Source: Ramlibacter sp. (GTDB taxonomy: Bacteria; Pseudomonadota; Gammaproteobacteria; Burkholderiales; Burkholderiaceae_C). From it: 53,571 nucleotides of DNA. The stretch lies in NCBI GenBank assembly GCA_029237735.1, contig JAQZBU010000013.1, positions 1 through 53,571 on the forward strand, read 5' to 3'. How positions within the stretch are numbered: the first letter of the stretch is position 1; each line of letters begins with the position of its first letter. The translations under genes and the position numbers were made by a program. The notes beneath the pieces were generated by a model. The model was not told where the DNA came from. It was given only the letters and a program-made list of their open reading frames with translations, and did not search any database. Positions 34,796 through 43,574 of the stretch are shown piece after piece.

Positions 34796-35470
34796 TTACC
34801 TCGCAGCGAGGTTGGCCTTTTCACCCAGGAATATCTCCACGCGCCTGTTCTGCGCCCGGCCCGCTTCGCTTCTGTTGTCTGCAATCGGCTCGCGCTCGCC
34901 GCGGCCGGCAATCACGATGCGATTCGGGTCCACGCCGCGCGCCGCCAGGTACTGCCGGGCCGCTGACGCCCGCTGCACCGACAGCGGATCGTTCACGGCG
35001 TCCGAGCCCGTGTTGTCGGTGTGCCCGATGATGCGGATCTCGGTGTTGGGCTGGCTGGACAGGCCGCTCGCGAACTGGTCCAGGATCGGCCGCATGTTGG
35101 GCTTGATGTCCGCGCGCCCCGTGTCGAACGAGACGTCGCTCGGGATGTTGAGCTTGAGCTGGTTGTCCGGCGTCTGGCTCACCTGCACGCCGGACCCCAT
35201 GGTGGCGCGTTCCATCGCCATCTTCTTGTCCTGCATGTGCTTCGACCACACATAGCCGCCCGCGGCGCCCAGCAGGCCGCCCACGACCGCGCCCCGGGTG
35301 TCGCCGCCGATCGCGGCTCCGGCCAGCGCACCGACACCCGCGCCGACGGCGGTGCCCTTCTGTGTCTGCGACAGGTTGCCCATGTTCATATCCGCGCAGC
35401 CGGCGACGGCAATAACCGCGGCACTCATCGCGATGCCCAGCGTACGGCCCTTGAATTGGACGTTGTTCAT
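34796..35470 (-). CDS. OmpA-family lipoprotein with glycine-zipper segment
   Basis: A 224-residue outer-membrane-anchored lipoprotein. A hydrophobic signal ends in the lipobox AVAGC, with Cys25 as the lipidated residue. Residues about 40-72 form a glycine zipper (GAGVGALAGAAIGGDTRGAV and VGGLLGAAGGYVW). Residues about 105-220 are an OmpA C-terminal peptidoglycan-binding domain: VSFDTGRADIKPNMRPILDQ, IIGHTDNTGSDAVNDPLSVQ with the conserved Asp, and AQNRRVEIF with the conserved Arg. It should tether the outer membrane to peptidoglycan. It is a single-gene unit with its own terminator, unrelated in function to its catabolic neighbours. The family is often annotated YiaD-like. Confidence 0.93.
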   Translation of the reverse strand: MNNVQFKGRTLGIAMSAAVIAVAGCADMNMGNLSQTQKGTAVGAGVGALAGAAIGGDTRGAVVGGLLGAAGGYVWSKHMQDKKMAMERATMGSGVQVSQTPDNQLKLNIPSDVSFDTGRADIKPNMRPILDQFASGLSSQPNTEIRIIGHTDNTGSDAVNDPLSVQRASAARQYLAARGVDPNRIVIAGRGEREPIADNRSEAGRAQNRRVEIFLGEKANLAAR

Positions 35471-35579
35471 ATGCGTTCCTTTCTCGGTGAAGCACTAAGC
35501 ATTGAACTTCCACGGCGATCCGGCGGCAACGCCCACGGGCTGAATTCCCTGTAGGACTACGCCCTCAACTATTGCGCTG

Positions 35580-36017
35580 TCAGATCGCTTCGTGGCCCGC
35601 AACGAGCTTGCCGAGCAGCTCCACCAATTGCCGCCGCTCGGCTGCTTCGAGCGGGCCGAGGATGCGGCTTTGCGCCTTGGCCACGGCGCGCTTCATTCGC
35701 AGCGCCGCCTGCGCGCCCTCGGGTGTCACCCACAAGCGCTTGCGGCGCCGATCCCCGGCGTCGGGCTCGCGTCGCACCCAGCCTTTGGTTTCGAGCCGCC
35801 CGATGACGGAGCCGAACGTCGCCGGATCGAACGCGACCTTCCCCGCCAGCGTCACCTGGTCCTCGCCCGGATCGTCGATCAGCGCGTTGAGAATGGCGAA
35901 CTGAACGGGCGTCGTATCGAAATCCCCCGTCTCTTCCATGAAGATCGCAACGGCGACCTGATGCGCCCGCCGGATGAGGTGGCCCGGCGCGTGCTGGAAA
36001 TCGTAGCTTTTCGCCAT
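35580..36017 (-). CDS. MarR-family regulator, probable repressor of the 3-hydroxybenzoate/gentisate operon
   Basis: A 145-residue winged-helix regulator starting at ATG 36017 (MAKSYDFQHAPGHLIRRAHQ). The DNA-binding part has VTLAGKVAFDPATFGSVIGR as recognition region and ETKGWVRREPDAGDRRRKRL as the wing with its DxRxK-type basic cluster. Flanking helices form the dimer and ligand pocket. It is divergent from the 3HB hydroxylase gene with a 92-bp gap that contains a palindrome. MarR regulators of aromatic catabolism typically repress and are released by the substrate, here perhaps 3-hydroxybenzoate or gentisate. MobR of Comamonas is a described MarR regulator for a 3-hydroxybenzoate hydroxylase. 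Confidence 0.9.
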   Translation of the reverse strand: MAKSYDFQHAPGHLIRRAHQVAVAIFMEETGDFDTTPVQFAILNALIDDPGEDQVTLAGKVAFDPATFGSVIGRLETKGWVRREPDAGDRRRKRLWVTPEGAQAALRMKRAVAKAQSRILGPLEAAERRQLVELLGKLVAGHEAI

Positions 36018-36062
36018 GGCGCGAGTGTAGCGAGGGCCTGCCGCTTGCACGCGACGAACATA

Positions 36063-36079
36063 ATACGTATGCTTAGCAT
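36063..36079. promoter_or_regulatory. Candidate MarR operator
   Basis: ATACGTAT (36063-36070) overlaps ATGCT-T-AGCAT (36069-36079); both are perfect dyads in an AT-rich island between the MarR gene and the hydroxylase gene. A repressor here could silence both divergent genes. The dyads are seen; the binding protein is inferred from position. Confidence 0.5.
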
Positions 36080-36109
36080 TTGCCCAAAAAGCACCCAGAC
36101 AACGACTCC

Positions 36110-37303
36110 ATGGCCCAGCCCTTGAATCTGCTTGTTGCCGGTGGCGGCATCGGCGGCCTCGCCGCCGCGTACGTGCTCGCGCGTGGTGGCCACCGCGTCA
36201 CGGTGCTGGAGCAGTCGGCGGCATTCGGCGAGATCGGCGCGGGAATCCAGCTGGGCCCGAACATCTTCAAGATGTTCGAGTACCTGGGGCTGACCGAGGC
36301 CGTGAGCCGCGTGGCATTCTTCCCGCCCGGACTGGGCATGAACGATGTGCGTACCGGCGAAAAGGTGGTGCGCGTGCCCTTGGGCGACACGGCGCTGGCC
36401 GCCTATGGCTACCCGTACGGCGTGATCTACCGCGCCGACCTGCACCAAGTCTTCCTGGACGCATGCCGGGCATCGCCGAACGTCACGCTGCGCACCTCCA
36501 GCAAGGTCGAATCCTTCGAGCAGGACGGCGCGGGCGTGCGCGTCCACCTTGCCGGCGGGGAAGCGCTTCAGGGCGACGCGATGATCGGCGCCGACGGTCT
36601 GTGGAGCCATACTCGCGAGGCCGTTGTCGGCGACGGAAAACCGCGCGTATCTGGCCATATCGCGTACCGCGCCGTACTCAAGCGCGAGGACGTCCCCTCG
36701 CATCTGTGGAGCGACGATGTGCTGCTGTGGGGTGGCGAGAAGACCCACCTGGTTCACTATCCGCTGCGACGCGGCGAGCTGTTCAACCTCGTGGCCGTCT
36801 TCCACAGCAACAAGTACGACGAAGGTTGGAACACGTTCGGCGACACGGCCGAACTCAACGAGCGCTTCGCGCAGGCGGTGCCGCAAGTCAGGGAACTACT
36901 CGGCAAGATAGAGACCTGGAGGATGTGGGTGCTTTGCGATCGCGAACCGGTGAAGAACTGGAGCGACCGTCGCGTGACGCTGCTGGGCGATGCCGCGCAC
37001 CCGATGCTGCAGTACCTGGCGCAGGGCGCAGGCCAGGCCATCGAAGACGCCGTCGTGCTCGGCGAAGCGCTGCGCGTCACGCAGGGTCATGTCGAGGACG
37101 CGTTCCTGAAATACCAGCAGGCCCGTTACCTGCGCACCGGCCGCGTGCAGCTCACCGCACGCTTCTATGGCGACATCTACCATGCGGCGGGTGTGCAGCG
37201 GGAGCTGCGCAACCGCATGTTCCAGAGCGGCACCGAGTCTGCGGGCTTCGCTGGCCTCAAGTGGATGTACGAGGGCATCGACCCACAGCGCCTTTTTGAT
37301 TGA
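36110..37303 (+). CDS. nagX: 3-hydroxybenzoate 6-monooxygenase (FAD, group A hydroxylase)
   Basis: A 397-residue flavoprotein hydroxylase predicted to convert 3-hydroxybenzoate to gentisate with NADH and O2. Start at ATG 36110 (MAQPLNLLVAGGGIGGLAAA); a TTG at 36080 in the operator is less likely. The FAD-binding GxGxxG is at the N-terminus, the DG motif is in MIGADGLWSHTREAV, and the GD motif in VTLLGDAAHPMLQYLAQGAG. The segment FNLVAVFHSNKYDEGWNTFG resembles 3HB6H/salicylate hydroxylase enzymes. The downstream gentisate dioxygenase and fumarylpyruvate hydrolase support the 3HB assignment over salicylate 1-hydroxylase. The symbol follows Polaromonas/Ralstonia usage and could equally be mhbM or xlnD. 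Confidence 0.85.
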   Translation: MAQPLNLLVAGGGIGGLAAAYVLARGGHRVTVLEQSAAFGEIGAGIQLGPNIFKMFEYLGLTEAVSRVAFFPPGLGMNDVRTGEKVVRVPLGDTALAAYGYPYGVIYRADLHQVFLDACRASPNVTLRTSSKVESFEQDGAGVRVHLAGGEALQGDAMIGADGLWSHTREAVVGDGKPRVSGHIAYRAVLKREDVPSHLWSDDVLLWGGEKTHLVHYPLRRGELFNLVAVFHSNKYDEGWNTFGDTAELNERFAQAVPQVRELLGKIETWRMWVLCDREPVKNWSDRRVTLLGDAAHPMLQYLAQGAGQAIEDAVVLGEALRVTQGHVEDAFLKYQQARYLRTGRVQLTARFYGDIYHAAGVQRELRNRMFQSGTESAGFAGLKWMYEGIDPQRLFD

Positions 37304-37310
37304 ACAGCTA

Positions 37311-38654
37311 ATGCAACCCTCACTGACCGAACCCAGCCGCCAGACGGCCATCCTGGGCGAGTACGAAGTCGTCGTCCTCGGCGGCGGGCCCGCGGGCATC
37401 GCGGCCGCCGTGGCCGCGGCGCGCGCCGGCCGCACCACGTTGCTCGTCGAGCGCTACGGCTTCCTTGGCGGTATGGGCACCGCCGCGGGCGTCACCAACT
37501 TCTGCGGCCTGCACGCCAACGTGCACGGAGACATCCGGCAGGTGGTGCATGGGGTAGCCGATGACCTGCTGGCGCGAATCGACATCCTGGGGGGCCTGAA
37601 CGCGCCGCATCACCTGTTCGGCAAGACGGTGGCCCAGGCCTACGACACGGCGGCCTACAAGATCGCCGCCGACGACCTGATGGTTTCGGCCGGCGTGAAC
37701 GTGCTGTTTCATGCCCTTGCCGCCGGCGTTCTCATGGAGTCGCCGGGCCGCGTGAAGGCCCTGCTGGTCGAAACCAAGTCCGGACGGCGCGCCGTCATCG
37801 GGCGTGTGTTCATCGATTGTTCGGGCGACGGCGATCTTGCCGCCTGGGCCGGTGCGCCTTATGAAAAGGGCGATGGCCTCGGCAACATGCTGTACCCCTC
37901 GACCATGTTCCGCATCAACGGTGTCGACCCGCAGCGCGCCGGCCGGGCCTGGGAGCTCATCCCACGGCTGATGCTCGAGGCGGAGGCGGCGGGCCGCTAC
38001 AGTTTTCCCCGCAAGACGCCCATCGTGCGGCCGCAAAAGAGCGGCATCGAATGGCGCGTCAACCTCACGCAGCTTGCCAATGAACAAGGCAACGCGATGG
38101 ACGGCACCAATGCGCAGGAGCTGAGCGATGCCGAAATACTCGGCCGCCGCCAGATCGCCAGTGTCGCGAACTTCCTGAAGGAAGTGCCCGGCTTCGAGAA
38201 CTCCTACATCGTCGACATCGCGCCGCAGGTCGGCATTCGCGAAACCCGGCGCGTCCAGGGCCGCTACATGCTCACCGAAGCCGATGTGCTGGAGTGCGCA
38301 AGCTTTGACGACACGGTGGGCGTCAACGGCTGGCCGCTCGAGCTTCACCTGAAAGGCGACGTCGAGTTTCGCTGGCCGAAGATTCCCGAGAGCCGCGGGT
38401 TCAATCACCTGCCCTATCGCATGACCGTCCCCCTCGGCCTGGACAACCTGTGGGTGGCGGGCCGCTGTGCCTCGATGACGCACGAAGCGCAATCGGCCGC
38501 GCGCGTGACAGGCGCCTGCTTCGTGATGGGCCAGGCGGCGGGCACGGCTGCGCACCTGGCGCTCAAGGAAGGCACCACAGCTGCCGAAGTCGATATCCCG
38601 ACATTGCAGGCGCGCCTCGAATCGCAAGGCGCCTGGCTGGGCCGCATCCGGTAA
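37311..38654 (+). CDS. FAD-dependent oxidoreductase of unknown role in the gentisate operon
   Basis: A 447-residue flavoprotein starting at ATG 37311, 7 bp after the hydroxylase gene. The N-terminal Rossmann motif is [20 protein letters not shown], then [20 protein letters not shown], which is typical of the FAD_oxidored (PF12831-like) group rather than aromatic hydroxylases. [20 protein letters not shown] and the C-terminal [20 protein letters not shown] plus [12 protein letters not shown] complete the FAD site. No membrane segment or cysteine cluster is obvious. The gentisate pathway as known needs no such enzyme, so it may widen the substrate range, for example by oxidising a side chain or a reduced ring. 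The function is unassigned. Confidence 0.88.
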   Translation: MQPSLTEPSRQTAILGEYEVVVLGGGPAGIAAAVAAARAGRTTLLVERYGFLGGMGTAAGVTNFCGLHANVHGDIRQVVHGVADDLLARIDILGGLNAPHHLFGKTVAQAYDTAAYKIAADDLMVSAGVNVLFHALAAGVLMESPGRVKALLVETKSGRRAVIGRVFIDCSGDGDLAAWAGAPYEKGDGLGNMLYPSTMFRINGVDPQRAGRAWELIPRLMLEAEAAGRYSFPRKTPIVRPQKSGIEWRVNLTQLANEQGNAMDGTNAQELSDAEILGRRQIASVANFLKEVPGFENSYIVDIAPQVGIRETRRVQGRYMLTEADVLECASFDDTVGVNGWPLELHLKGDVEFRWPKIPESRGFNHLPYRMTVPLGLDNLWVAGRCASMTHEAQSAARVTGACFVMGQAAGTAAHLALKEGTTAAEVDIPTLQARLESQGAWLGRIR

Positions 38655-38673
38655 CAGCCGCACGGAGACACCC

Positions 38674-39729
38674 ATGAACGCACCCCACCCCACCGCCCTG
38701 TCGCGCGAACAGCTCTATCGCGAAATGGCCCCTCACAACCTCACACCGCTATGGGAGGTGCTGCACGCACTCGTGCCGCCGCAACCCAAAACGCCCTGCG
38801 TTCCCGCGCTGTGGAAATACGACGAGGTCCGGCCCTTCCTCATGCGCGCGGGCGAAGCCATCACCGCCGACGAGGCGGTGCGCCGCGTACTAATACTCGA
38901 GAACCCCGCCTTGCGCGGCCAGTCGGCGGTAACCCAGTCGCTGTATGCCGGCCTGCAGCTGATCCTGCCCGGCGAAGTGGCGCCTAGTCACCGCCACACG
39001 CAAAGCGCGCTGCGCTTCATCGTCGAAGGTTCGGGCGCGTACACGGCCGTGGACGGCGAGCGCACGACGATGCACCCCGGCGACTTCATCATCACCCCTA
39101 GCTGGACCTGGCACGACCATGGGAACGAGGCCGGCGGGCCGGTGGTCTGGCTGGATGGCCTGGACATCCCGATGATCCGTTTCTTCGATGCCGGTTTCGC
39201 AGAAAACGACACCGCCCGGTCGCAAGCCGTCACGCGTGCCGAGGGCACGAGCCTGGCCCGCTACGGGCACAACATGGCGCCCGTGCGGCATGACGCGCCG
39301 TTCGGCGCGACTTCGCCGATCTTCAGCTACCCGTACGAGCGCAGCCGCGAAGCGCTGGAACGGCTGGAGCGCGATACGCCCGTCGACGCGTGGGACGGCG
39401 TCAAGCTGCGCTACCTCAATCCGCTGACCGGCGGCTCGCCGATGCCGACCATGGCGACGTTCATGCAGAGGCTGCCCCATGGATTCGCCGGCAAGGCCTG
39501 GCGGCAAACCGATGGCGCGGTCTACAGCGTCGTCGAGGGCCAGGGCGAGGCCGTCGTCGAGAACGGCGACAAGACCTGGCGCTTCGAGTTCGGCCCGCGC
39601 GACCATTTCGTCGTGCCGTCGTGGCACACTGCGCGCTTCGCGTCGGAGCCCGGCTGCGTACTGTTCAGTTTTTCCGACCGCCCGGTGCACCAGGCCCTGG
39701 GCATCCATCACGAAGAAAGGTTGTCATGA
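38674..39729 (+). CDS. nagI: Gentisate 1,2-dioxygenase
   Basis: A 351-residue bicupin Fe(II) ring-cleavage dioxygenase converting gentisate to maleylpyruvate. The first cupin has the metal ligands H106 and H108 in [20 protein letters not shown] and H147 in [14 protein letters not shown]. The conserved [16 protein letters not shown] follows. The second cupin ([33 protein letters not shown]) has the degenerate site usual in this family. Length matches NagI/XlnE (about 350). The stop overlaps the hydrolase start by 4 bp. Confidence 0.96.
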   Translation: MNAPHPTALSREQLYREMAPHNLTPLWEVLHALVPPQPKTPCVPALWKYDEVRPFLMRAGEAITADEAVRRVLILENPALRGQSAVTQSLYAGLQLILPGEVAPSHRHTQSALRFIVEGSGAYTAVDGERTTMHPGDFIITPSWTWHDHGNEAGGPVVWLDGLDIPMIRFFDAGFAENDTARSQAVTRAEGTSLARYGHNMAPVRHDAPFGATSPIFSYPYERSREALERLERDTPVDAWDGVKLRYLNPLTGGSPMPTMATFMQRLPHGFAGKAWRQTDGAVYSVVEGQGEAVVENGDKTWRFEFGPRDHFVVPSWHTARFASEPGCVLFSFSDRPVHQALGIHHEERLS

Positions 39730-40424
39730 GCTACGTTTTCAATCCCGCGCCGGTTGCCACCGTGCCGGTCGTCGGGCGCGCCGAGCGCTTTCCGGTCCAC
39801 CGCATCTACTGCGTAGGCCGCAACTACGAAGAGCACGCCAAGGAAATGGGCTTCACCGGCCGCGAGCCGCCCTTCTTTTTCCTCAAGCCCGCCGACGCCG
39901 TGGTGCCGGTGAACGCCGGCGAGACCGGGACGATGGCGTATCCCAGCCTCACGAGCAACCTGCACCATGAGATCGAGCTGGTGGTGGCCATTGGCACGGG
40001 CGGCAAGAACATCAAGGCCGCGGATGCGCAAAAGCACATCTTCGGCTACGCGGTCGGGCTGGACATGACCCGCCGCGACCTGCAAGGTGAGATGAAGAAG
40101 CAAGGCCGCCCGTGGTGCATCGGCAAGGCGTTCGATCAGTCCGCCCCGATCGGGCCCATCACGCCCACCGCGCAGGCCGGTGACGTCACCAACGCCGAAA
40201 TTTATGTGCAAGTCAACGGCCAGGACCGCCAGCGCAGCAACGTCTCCAAACTGATCTGGAACATCGGCGAGACCATCGAGCATCTCTCCGCGGCCTGGGA
40301 ACTGCAGCCCGGCGACCTGATCTTCACCGGCACGCCGGAGGGCGTTGCGGCCGTAGCCGCAGGCGATACCTTGGTCGGCGGCGTCGCCGGGCTGGGCACG
40401 CTGACCGTGCGCATCCAGGCTTAA
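39726..40424 (+). CDS. nagK: Fumarylpyruvate hydrolase (FAH family)
   Basis: A 232-residue hydrolase cleaving fumarylpyruvate to fumarate and pyruvate. Start at ATG 39726 ([20 protein letters not shown]), coupled to the dioxygenase stop. The FAH core is [20 protein letters not shown], the metal ligands sit in [12 protein letters not shown] and [13 protein letters not shown], and [13 protein letters not shown] closes the site. Gene position after gentisate dioxygenase supports the assignment. If no isomerase acted first, a maleylpyruvate hydrolase activity would be needed instead; the zeta-class isomerase gene at 30551 could supply the isomerisation. Confidence 0.95.
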   Translation: MSYVFNPAPVATVPVVGRAERFPVHRIYCVGRNYEEHAKEMGFTGREPPFFFLKPADAVVPVNAGETGTMAYPSLTSNLHHEIELVVAIGTGGKNIKAADAQKHIFGYAVGLDMTRRDLQGEMKKQGRPWCIGKAFDQSAPIGPITPTAQAGDVTNAEIYVQVNGQDRQRSNVSKLIWNIGETIEHLSAAWELQPGDLIFTGTPEGVAAVAAGDTLVGGVAGLGTLTVRIQA

Positions 40425-40539
40425 CAGCTATAACAGCCCGGCATGGCAGACCGGCCCTGCCGTGCCAAAATCGGTTGCCACCGCCGTCCGATGGCGCGCG
40501 GATGAGACCGCCTGACCACAACAACAAGAGGAGCTGCGT

Positions 40540-41031
40540 TTGCGCGTCCTGGAAACCCTGGCCAAGTTCTGCGCCATCCTGGCCGGAGTGCTGCTGACCG
40601 GCATCACGCTGATGACCTGCGGCAGCCTGATCGGCCGCAACACGGTCGGCGTCTCGATCGTCGGTGCGTTCGAGCTCACCGGCGTGGCGGCCGGCGCGGC
40701 CATCGCGTTGTTCATGCCGCTCGCCCAGATGCGCCGCGGCAACATCATCGTCGACTTTTTCACCGCGCACGTCAGTGAGCGCACCAACGACCGGCTTGAC
40801 CGCTTCGGCGCGTTGCTGCTGGCGCTGATTTTCGCGTTGCTCGCCTGGCGCACTTCGCTCGGCGGCATCAACAGCTATTCCAGCGGCTCGGAGACGCAGA
40901 TCATGGGCTTTCCCGAGTGGGTTGTATACGCGACGATGGTGCCGGCATTCGTGCTGGCGGGGCTGATCGCGCTGTGGCAGGCGGCCTTCGGCTTCGGCGG
41001 AACCCGTGAAGGCGAGGACGCGGCGATATGA
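40540..41031 (+). CDS. TRAP transporter small permease (DctQ)
   Basis: A 163-residue inner-membrane protein with four hydrophobic helices, the small subunit of a TRAP importer. The start is a TTG at 40540 supported by AAGAGGAG eight bases upstream. Helix 1 contains ILAGVLLTGITLMTCGSLIG, and the conserved PLAQMRRGNIIVDFFTAHVS matches the DctQ family. Its stop overlaps the large permease start by 4 bp. It follows the fumarylpyruvate hydrolase by 115 bp, in which I see no terminator, so it may be cotranscribed with the gentisate genes. Confidence 0.92.
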   Translation: MRVLETLAKFCAILAGVLLTGITLMTCGSLIGRNTVGVSIVGAFELTGVAAGAAIALFMPLAQMRRGNIIVDFFTAHVSERTNDRLDRFGALLLALIFALLAWRTSLGGINSYSSGSETQIMGFPEWVVYATMVPAFVLAGLIALWQAAFGFGGTREGEDAAI

Positions 41032-42353
41032 CTCCCCTTACCCTCACCGCCCTGATCTTCGGCACCATGCTGATGTTGATGGCGATCCGTGTGCCGATCG
41101 CCGTCAGCATGTTCAGCGCCGGGGCCATCGGCTATGTCGCGCAGACCGGCTGGCTGCCTTTTTCCAACTTCCTCAACACGCAGGCCTTCGCGCGGTTCGC
41201 CAGTTACGACCTGTCGGTGATCCCCCTGTTCATCCTCATGGGGCACTTTGCCACCAAGGGCGGGATCAGCAGGGCGCTGTTCGAGTTCGCGGCCGCCGTG
41301 ATGGGTCGCTTCAAGGGCGGCCTCGCGATGGCCTCTCTGCTCGCCTGCGCCGCCTTCGGCGCCATCAGCGGCTCCTCCGTCGCCACCGCCGCGACCATCA
41401 CGAGTGTCGCCCTGCCGGAGATGCGCCGCCACGGCTATTCGGGGCGTCTTGCCACCGGGACACTCGCGGCCGGGGGCACCCTGGGTATCCAGCTGCCGCC
41501 TTCGATCGTCCTGGTGATCTACGCGATCCTGACCGAGCAGAACATCAGCAAACTATTCGCCGCCGCGGTGCTGCCCGGCATCATCGCGATGTGCGGCTAC
41601 ATGATCGCCGTGGCCATCTACGTGCGGCTGGTGCCCGGGCATGCGCCCGATGTCGACGCCGATGACGCGCCGCCGCCCATGACCTTGCGCGCGGTGGCCG
41701 GCGTACTGCCGATCCTGGTGATCTTCCTGCTGGTGTTCGGCGGAATCTACGGTGGGTTCTTCACGCCCACGGAGGGCGCCGCGGTGGGCGCTGCGACGAC
41801 CTTCCTCACCGCTTTGGTTAAAGGCGAGATGACCCTGGCGAAGCTGAAAGAGTGTTTCTACGGAACAGCGATCAGCGCGGCCATGATCTTCCTCATCTTC
41901 CTCGGCGCCGACCTGATGAACTCGGCACTGGCGCTCACGCAGGTCCCTAACCAGCTTGCGTCGCTTGTCGGCAGCTGGGGCGTGTCGCCGCTGATCGTGG
42001 TGGTTGCGATCCTGCTCTTCTACGTGTTGCTGGGCGCAGTCATGGACGAGCTGTCCATGCTGCTGCTGACGATCCCGATCTTCTTCCCGATTATCATGAC
42101 CCTCGATTTCGGCATGCCCAAGGAGTCGGCCGCGATCTGGTTCGGAATCATGGTGCTCATGACCGTGGGTTTCGGGCTCATCGCCCCACCCGTGGGCCTG
42201 AACGTCTACATCGTGAACGGCCTTGCCCGGGACGTGCCCATGGGCGAGACCTACCGCGGCGTGATGCCGTTCCTGGTGAGCGATGTGCTGCGCACCATGC
42301 TGTTCCTGTTCTTTCCGATCATTCCCTTGTGGCTCGTCGGCTTCATCAAATGA
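41028..42353 (+). CDS. TRAP transporter large permease (DctM)
   Basis: A 441-residue polytopic permease with about twelve helices. Family signatures are GHFATKGGISRALFEFAAAV, ACAAFGAISGSSVATAATIT, GTLAAGGTLGIQLPPSIVLV and FGGIYGGFFTPTEGAAVGAA. A later segment, VGFGLIAPPVGLNVYIVNGL, marks the second repeat. It forms the ion-coupled channel with DctQ. Being downstream of gentisate enzymes, the likely cargo is an aromatic carboxylate such as 3-hydroxybenzoate or gentisate, though no TRAP substrate can be proved from the permease. Confidence 0.95.
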   Translation: MTPLTLTALIFGTMLMLMAIRVPIAVSMFSAGAIGYVAQTGWLPFSNFLNTQAFARFASYDLSVIPLFILMGHFATKGGISRALFEFAAAVMGRFKGGLAMASLLACAAFGAISGSSVATAATITSVALPEMRRHGYSGRLATGTLAAGGTLGIQLPPSIVLVIYAILTEQNISKLFAAAVLPGIIAMCGYMIAVAIYVRLVPGHAPDVDADDAPPPMTLRAVAGVLPILVIFLLVFGGIYGGFFTPTEGAAVGAATTFLTALVKGEMTLAKLKECFYGTAISAAMIFLIFLGADLMNSALALTQVPNQLASLVGSWGVSPLIVVVAILLFYVLLGAVMDELSMLLLTIPIFFPIIMTLDFGMPKESAAIWFGIMVLMTVGFGLIAPPVGLNVYIVNGLARDVPMGETYRGVMPFLVSDVLRTMLFLFFPIIPLWLVGFIK

Positions 42354-42424
42354 TTTACGGGTAAGCCCGCAAGGCGGAAAGCCGGGATCTGCGTTTTACT
42401 TCCATCGTCCAAGGAGACTGTCCA

Positions 42425-43492
42425 ATGATTCACCGTCGTACCCTTCTGAAGTCCGGCGCCGCCGTGGCGCTTGCAGCCCCCGGCCTGTCCGGCCTCGCCC
42501 AGCAGGCCGTCACCCTCAAGTTCCACACGTTCATGGCGCCGCAGTCCAATGTGTGGCTCACGATGCACAAGGCCTGGATGGACCAGGTCGAGAAAGCGTC
42601 CGGCGGGCGCATCAAGTTCGAGGGCTACCCGGCCATGCAGCTCGGAGGCACCCCCGTGCAGCTGTACGACCAGGCCAAGGACGGCGTGGTCGACATCGTA
42701 TGGACCCTGCCCGGCAATACCGCCGGCCGCTTCCCGCGGATCGAAGTCTTCGAGCTGCCGTTCATGATGAACAATGCCGAGGCTACGTCCAAAGCCTACT
42801 GGGAATACGTGCAGACCGTCGCGCCTGATGAATTCAAGGACGTCCAGACGCTCGCGCTGCATGTCCACGGGCCCGGCATGTTCCACACCAAGGAAAAACT
42901 GATCAAGACCGCGGACGACCTGAAGGGCCTGAAGGTGCGCGGCCCCACCCGCCAGATCACCAAGATGCTCGGCTACCTCGGGGCCACGCCGGTGGGCATG
43001 CCACTGCCTCAGATCCCCGATGCGCTCTCCAAGGGCACCATCGACGGCTGCGTGATCCCCTGGGAGGTAGTGCCCTCGGTCAAGGTGCACGAGCTCACCA
43101 AGTTCCACAGCGAGTTCGAACCGGCAGGCGGCGCGCTCTACACGACGACCTTCGTGATGGCGATGAACAAGGCCAAGTACAACTCGCTCGCGCCTGACCT
43201 GAAGAAGGTGATCGACGCCCATTCCGGCCTCAACACCTCCGGCTGGCTGGGCAAGGTGCAGCAGGGCAACGACGCGATCGGCCGCAAGTCGGCCGTCGAT
43301 CGCAAGAACACCATCCACAACATCTCCGCGGCAGATGCACAGGAGTTCAAGCGCAAGGCCCGGCTCGTCGAAGTCGAGTGGGTTGAGGACATGACCAAAC
43401 GCGGCCACGACGGCAAGAAACTGCTGGACACGGCGCGCGCGCTGATCGAAAAGCACGGTAAGGCCGCTGCGGCGCCCGCGAAGAAGGCGTAA
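42425..43492 (+). CDS. TRAP transporter solute-binding protein (DctP family)
   Basis: A 355-residue periplasmic receptor. The N-terminus MIHRRTLLKSGAAVALAAPG has a twin-arginine motif, so Tat export is likely. The DctP fold shows LKFHTFMAPQSNVWLTMHKA, GRIKFEGYPAMQLGGTPVQL, the ligand-loop arginine in LKVRGPTRQITKMLGYLGAT, and MPLPQIPDALSKGTIDGCVI. The conserved Arg (in KVRGPT) pairs with the carboxylate of the ligand in characterised members. It lies last in the operon, 71 bp after DctM, and is followed by a terminator. With the permeases it should import the acid that feeds the gentisate pathway. Confidence 0.94.
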   Translation: MIHRRTLLKSGAAVALAAPGLSGLAQQAVTLKFHTFMAPQSNVWLTMHKAWMDQVEKASGGRIKFEGYPAMQLGGTPVQLYDQAKDGVVDIVWTLPGNTAGRFPRIEVFELPFMMNNAEATSKAYWEYVQTVAPDEFKDVQTLALHVHGPGMFHTKEKLIKTADDLKGLKVRGPTRQITKMLGYLGATPVGMPLPQIPDALSKGTIDGCVIPWEVVPSVKVHELTKFHSEFEPAGGALYTTTFVMAMNKAKYNSLAPDLKKVIDAHSGLNTSGWLGKVQQGNDAIGRKSAVDRKNTIHNISAADAQEFKRKARLVEVEWVEDMTKRGHDGKKLLDTARALIEKHGKAAAAPAKKA

Positions 43493-43520
43493 ACCGCGCC
43501 TTGCCGGGGGCCGCCCGGCC

Positions 43521-43554
43521 GAGGCACGAGGGCCCCTTGGGGCCCTTCCTCGTT
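43521..43554 (+). terminator. Terminator after the gentisate/TRAP operon
   Basis: Perfect stem AGGGCCCC/GGGGCCCT (43529-43536 and 43539-43546) with a tight TT turn, extended by outer pairing of GAGG/CCTC, then CGTTT. It sits 29 bp after the DctP stop and before the NUDIX gene. The T-run is short. Confidence 0.7.
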
Positions 43555-43574
43555 TACGGCTTAACATTGCGCCA

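Noticed and set aside
36080..36109. TTG start ten codons upstream for the 3HB hydroxylase
   Set aside because: It overlaps the putative operator and adds residues not expected before the FAD motif; ATG at 36110 is preferred.
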